Origin: Bacteroidia bacterium
GTDB lineage: Bacteria > Bacteroidota > Bacteroidia > B-17B0 > Aurantibacillaceae
Direction: 5' to 3'
Length of the DNA: 64,000 nucleotides
Assembly (NCBI GenBank): GCA_016787895.1
Contig: JAEUTN010000017.1
Coordinates: 1-64,000, forward strand
Part shown: positions 61,298 through 64,000 of the stretch, piece by piece
Numbering within the stretch: position 1 is the first letter of the stretch
Layout of the letters: each line of letters begins with the position of its first letter
Program-made: the position numbers and the translations under genes
Notes under the pieces: generated by a model
Databases searched by the model: none
Seen by the model: only the letters and a program-made list of their open reading frames with translations
Told to the model about the DNA's origin: nothing

Positions 61298-62851
61298 TCA
61301 ATTGCTTTTAATGATTTTTCTGTTTGCGAGAAGAACATGGTCCTCATCGTAAACCATTAGCGAGTAAACGCCTTCAGGGAATTCGGTTTCAATTGCAAAC
61401 GTTTTTGAATTGACAGATGTTTCAAATACAACCTTGCCTGAAAGGTCAGCAACAACAACTTTATGCATGACGGTATTGCATTCAAGCTGAATGGATTTTT
61501 GAAAGGGATTAGGATAAAGCTGCAATTGAATGTTATCAGCTGAAAACTCGGAAAGGCCCACGCAAGGAAAAACCGTAACAGTGACCGATTTGGTGCTGGA
61601 ACAGGCACCCGCGCTGGAAGTGCCGATTACGGAATAGGTGGTAGTGCTATTTGGCGAAACAGTGATGTTGGGGGAACTGCTGCCGTTACTCCACAAATAC
61701 GTGTTTGCACCGGAGGCGCTCAGGGTAAGGGATTGATTTCTGCAAATGCTGGTGTTAGGGCTGATGCTAAGGTTAGGAATAGCATATACCATCACCTGAA
61801 CCGTGTTGCTGATGCTGCAATTGCCGTTACCCAAATCAATAATATTAACCGTGTAAATACCGTTGCTCAAATTATTGGCTATGGCGGTCATCTGGTTTCC
61901 CGGACTCCACAAATAACTGTAATTGCCCGAACCGGAGGAAGGAAACACCGTTGCATTGGAAGTGCCGCAAGAGGGAGTACTGGCCGCGGTACTTGTAAAA
62001 TTCACAGCGGGATTCGCAATCACCGTTGTGTAACTGAATGAGGCATTAAAGGTGTTATCAAATACAGAAACGGTGTAAGTGCCCGGCACTAAATTTGTAC
62101 CTACCTGTCCGGTCTGACCGGAAGGGCTCCAGGTATAGCTGTAATTTCCCGAGCCACCAGTGGCATTGGCGGTTGCCGTTGCAAGGCCGTTGCATCCAAT
62201 ACTTGAGCTCAGCACCGATACTGAAGGAACAAAATACGTGACAGTTAAAATAGGAATGTTCGATGGGTTTGCATTATCGGAAGAAGCAAACATAAGAGAC
62301 AGGTAGTAGTTTATTTCATCCTGCATTCTGAGCATAAATCCATAATTTGAAGAAGCAAACATGTTTTGTACCATGGTGCTGACATTTAACGTATAATTCT
62401 GCGCGTTACTCAAACTTCCGGGAATGATGATCTGGTCGCTAACTGTAATGGAAGGCTGGCTGTTCCAGGTTACGGTATTTTCGGACCAGGGAGAGGTAAC
62501 ACGATACAAAAAACCGGAGTTGTTTGGGCCTCCGGTGGTTGGAGATTGGCTCCAATTTAAATCGGCAAACAATTGCAAAGAAGCATTCATGATAATGGCG
62601 TTTGCAGGAATTCCGCTCATGTCAAATTTAAACAGGGCTCTTGATACACAAAGATTTCCGAGACAGGTCCAGGTGTTGCCCCCCATGCTGGGATGAGAAC
62701 CATAATTGGAATTCGGTGAACCGCCCGCTAAATACGCGTCTTCACCGGCGCCCTGGGAAAGTAGAATGGAAGTGGTAAGTTGTGCCTGCAGCTTAGGGCT
62801 TACAGCCACGGTGAAAAATGCAAGTAGCAGAGATAAAAACCGTTTTTTCAT
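61298..62851 (-). CDS. DNRLRE domain protein with SprB-like repeats and T9SS type A sorting domain
   Basis: The 517-residue protein begins at ATG 62851 with a signal peptide (MKKRFLSLLLAFFTVAVSP); the frame is open 20 codons upstream but without a signal start. An N-terminal DNRLRE-type jelly roll (about 25-200, with EDAYLAGGSPNSNYGSHPS, RALFKFDMSGIP and SENTVTWNSQP) is followed by two SprB-like repeats (GGSGNYSYTWSPSGQT and GSGNYSYLWSPGNQM), an Ig-like segment and a type A sorting domain (QLYPNPFQKS, GVYSLMV). It is expected on the cell surface. Role in adhesion or glycan binding is inferred from the domains. Confidence 0.9.
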   Translation of the reverse strand: MKKRFLSLLLAFFTVAVSPKLQAQLTTSILLSQGAGEDAYLAGGSPNSNYGSHPSMGGNTWTCLGNLCVSRALFKFDMSGIPANAIIMNASLQLFADLNWSQSPTTGGPNNSGFLYRVTSPWSENTVTWNSQPSITVSDQIIIPGSLSNAQNYTLNVSTMVQNMFASSNYGFMLRMQDEINYYLSLMFASSDNANPSNIPILTVTYFVPSVSVLSSSIGCNGLATATANATGGSGNYSYTWSPSGQTGQVGTNLVPGTYTVSVFDNTFNASFSYTTVIANPAVNFTSTAASTPSCGTSNATVFPSSGSGNYSYLWSPGNQMTAIANNLSNGIYTVNIIDLGNGNCSISNTVQVMVYAIPNLSISPNTSICRNQSLTLSASGANTYLWSNGSSSPNITVSPNSTTTYSVIGTSSAGACSSTKSVTVTVFPCVGLSEFSADNIQLQLYPNPFQKSIQLECNTVMHKVVVADLSGKVVFETSVNSKTFAIETEFPEGVYSLMVYDEDHVLLANRKIIKSN

Positions 62852-62923
62852 GGGTGAAATGTTTATTTCGAAGATACATCTTTTTTTAATTTGTGCTAAC
62901 AGAATTATCAAACCAGGTTCTGC

Positions 62924-64000
62924 CTAATCCGTTCCCTGAGAGGCCATGCGGGATAAAACAAAACTGGACGGGTTCAGGTGTAAGCTCTTATCCAGATTTT
63001 TCCAAACCAGGCTTATGCCTTTGTTGATGAAGGTAAATCCACAGTCCGATAACATATTTACTTCCTTTTGATTTTGAGGGTTGTGACGAAAGCCCCAGAA
63101 GCGAATCACTTTTGAACCTTGTATTTCTTTTACTCTCAGAATGGATAACATGAACTGTTTCAATAAGCCTGAATGAGTGTCGGGCGAAAGATACAGGTGA
63201 ATGATGTAACACACCTTATTTTCAGACAGAGAATAAGTCATTGAAATCTTTAATTGATTATCCTGATAGTAGGAAAGTGTATTATAAATTGCTTTGTAAG
63301 GGTTGTTTTGAATCCGGTAATCCAGGAAGGCGGCATCCAATACTAAACCGAAGTTGGAGTCCGAATGCAGATAGTTGGTGCCGGCTCCTGAAAGTTCGAC
63401 CGGCCCTGACACCAAAGGCAATGCAGTACCCCGAAAACCCAATTGAACCATAGCTTTGCATTTGGAAAAAAGAGCGAGGGCGTAAATACCGATGTGTTCT
63501 TTTGTGCTGCGTTTAGAAGCGAGAGAAACAAAATACTGTGCCGCCGGTTGAAGATCTTTCACCAGAATACCCATACAGGCCTTGTATGGAATTTCAAAGC
63601 CCAGTTTTTTGAATGGTTTATCGGCGTAAGTAAAACCCCAAATCAAGGCTATATTTTGATTTTTGCAAGCCTCAAATAAAACCGCGTACATTTTTTCAAA
63701 GATCTGTTTACCCCGGTGTGATGGTGAAACCAAGGTGTCCTCAGATTTTGCGCTGAGAATTTTTTCTCCACTTCCTGTAATTAAAAAGTAAGGAATCGCG
63801 GCCTGGGTTCCCACAATCTCCCCATTGTATTCGGCCAGCACATAAATGGCTTTTCCGGCAGGGGCTGAGTTGTATTCCCAATTGAATTGTTTTTCGGACC
63901 TCTGTTTACCGTAAACAGAATTGTAAAACGCGTTAATGGCGTTAACATCCGATTCATTTGCTGTTCTTATGTTTACTGTTGCGTCCAGGAATAATGGTTT
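62924..64000 (-). CDS. GNAT-type acetyltransferase (N-terminus beyond the window)
   Basis: The frame is open from 62924 to the window edge, giving at least 358 residues. A GTG at 63841 was not taken as the start, because upstream codons continue with NIRTANESDVNAINAFYNSVYG, the typical first strand and helix of a GNAT domain. LAEYNGEIVGTQAAIPYF and SPSHRGKQIFEKMYAVLF supply the acetyl-CoA site. A second, weaker GNAT-like half fills the C-terminus. Such two-part GNAT proteins are often found among polysaccharide genes. The acceptor is unknown. The T9SS gene starts 72 bases downstream. Confidence 0.85.
   Translation of the reverse strand, partial: KPLFLDATVNIRTANESDVNAINAFYNSVYGKQRSEKQFNWEYNSAPAGKAIYVLAEYNGEIVGTQAAIPYFLITGSGEKILSAKSEDTLVSPSHRGKQIFEKMYAVLFEACKNQNIALIWGFTYADKPFKKLGFEIPYKACMGILVKDLQPAAQYFVSLASKRSTKEHIGIYALALFSKCKAMVQLGFRGTALPLVSGPVELSGAGTNYLHSDSNFGLVLDAAFLDYRIQNNPYKAIYNTLSYYQDNQLKISMTYSLSENKVCYIIHLYLSPDTHSGLLKQFMLSILRVKEIQGSKVIRFWGFRHNPQNQKEVNMLSDCGFTFINKGISLVWKNLDKSLHLNPSSFVLSRMASQGTD

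Overview
The window comes from the chromosome of a member of the Bacteroidota. Six proteins end in type IX secretion (T9SS) sorting domains, five of type A and one of type B. Perfect TAnnTTTG boxes, the -7 element of Bacteroidota promoters, precede at least nine genes. Start codons lack clear Shine-Dalgarno sequences. Several families typical of the phylum are present: SBBP and PKD repeat proteins, OstA-like protein, an HU-CCDC81/SPOR protein and a lipoprotein with a Pmp3-like tail. The exact order cannot be fixed from sequence alone. I see no prophage, insertion sequence, CRISPR array or tRNA.

Layout. Positions 1-373 hold the end of a ribosomal operon: the 3' end of 23S rRNA, the 5S rRNA and a strong terminator. 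0.5-15.3 kb is rich in exported proteins: an SBBP-repeat protein, htpG, a 2067-residue envelope protein joining TPR, propeller, coiled coil and three SPOR domains, and a tandem pair of T9SS cargo paralogues. 15.4-26.7 kb is mainly metabolism and housekeeping: hutI, a bacilliredoxin, an M16 protease, lpdA, and the gpmA-HAD-map-EEP operon, with several small lipoproteins between them. 27-35.4 kb carries an ECF sigma factor coupled to a candidate membrane anti-sigma protein, then a giant PKD-array adhesin of about 1977 residues. 35.7-44.8 kb holds an oxidoreductase, an Ala/Lys-rich coiled-coil protein, a methyltransferase, aconitase, aroC, two small unknown proteins and ung.

44.8-50.9 kb is a compact minus-strand operon of seven genes, most of them overlapping or nearly touching. 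It encodes a LysM protein, a lipoprotein, a T9SS subtilase, an MFS transporter, a CoA-binding protein, an ElaA-type acetyltransferase and a YwqK-like repeat protein. 51-53.4 kb has the HU-CCDC81/SPOR protein, hemJ and an acyl-CoA thioesterase. 53.4-58.7 kb is an envelope-biogenesis operon (LptF/LptG permease, GT4, GT2, OstA-like) whose three junctions all overlap by exactly 8 bases. 58.8-64 kb continues with glycosyltransferases, a pRiA4b ORF-3 family protein, a DNRLRE/T9SS protein and a GNAT protein cut by the window edge.

The main theme is the cell surface: secreted and sorted proteins, peptidoglycan-binding SPOR and LysM proteins, lipoproteins, and genes for lipopolysaccharide transport and glycosylation. 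Core T9SS genes are not present, so the cargo must use machinery encoded elsewhere. The most unusual items are the triple-SPOR coiled-coil giant, a 41-residue lipoprotein too short for routine gene calling, several promoters that sit almost on their start codons, and a palindromic GC-rich intergenic element at about 3.74-3.84 kb.
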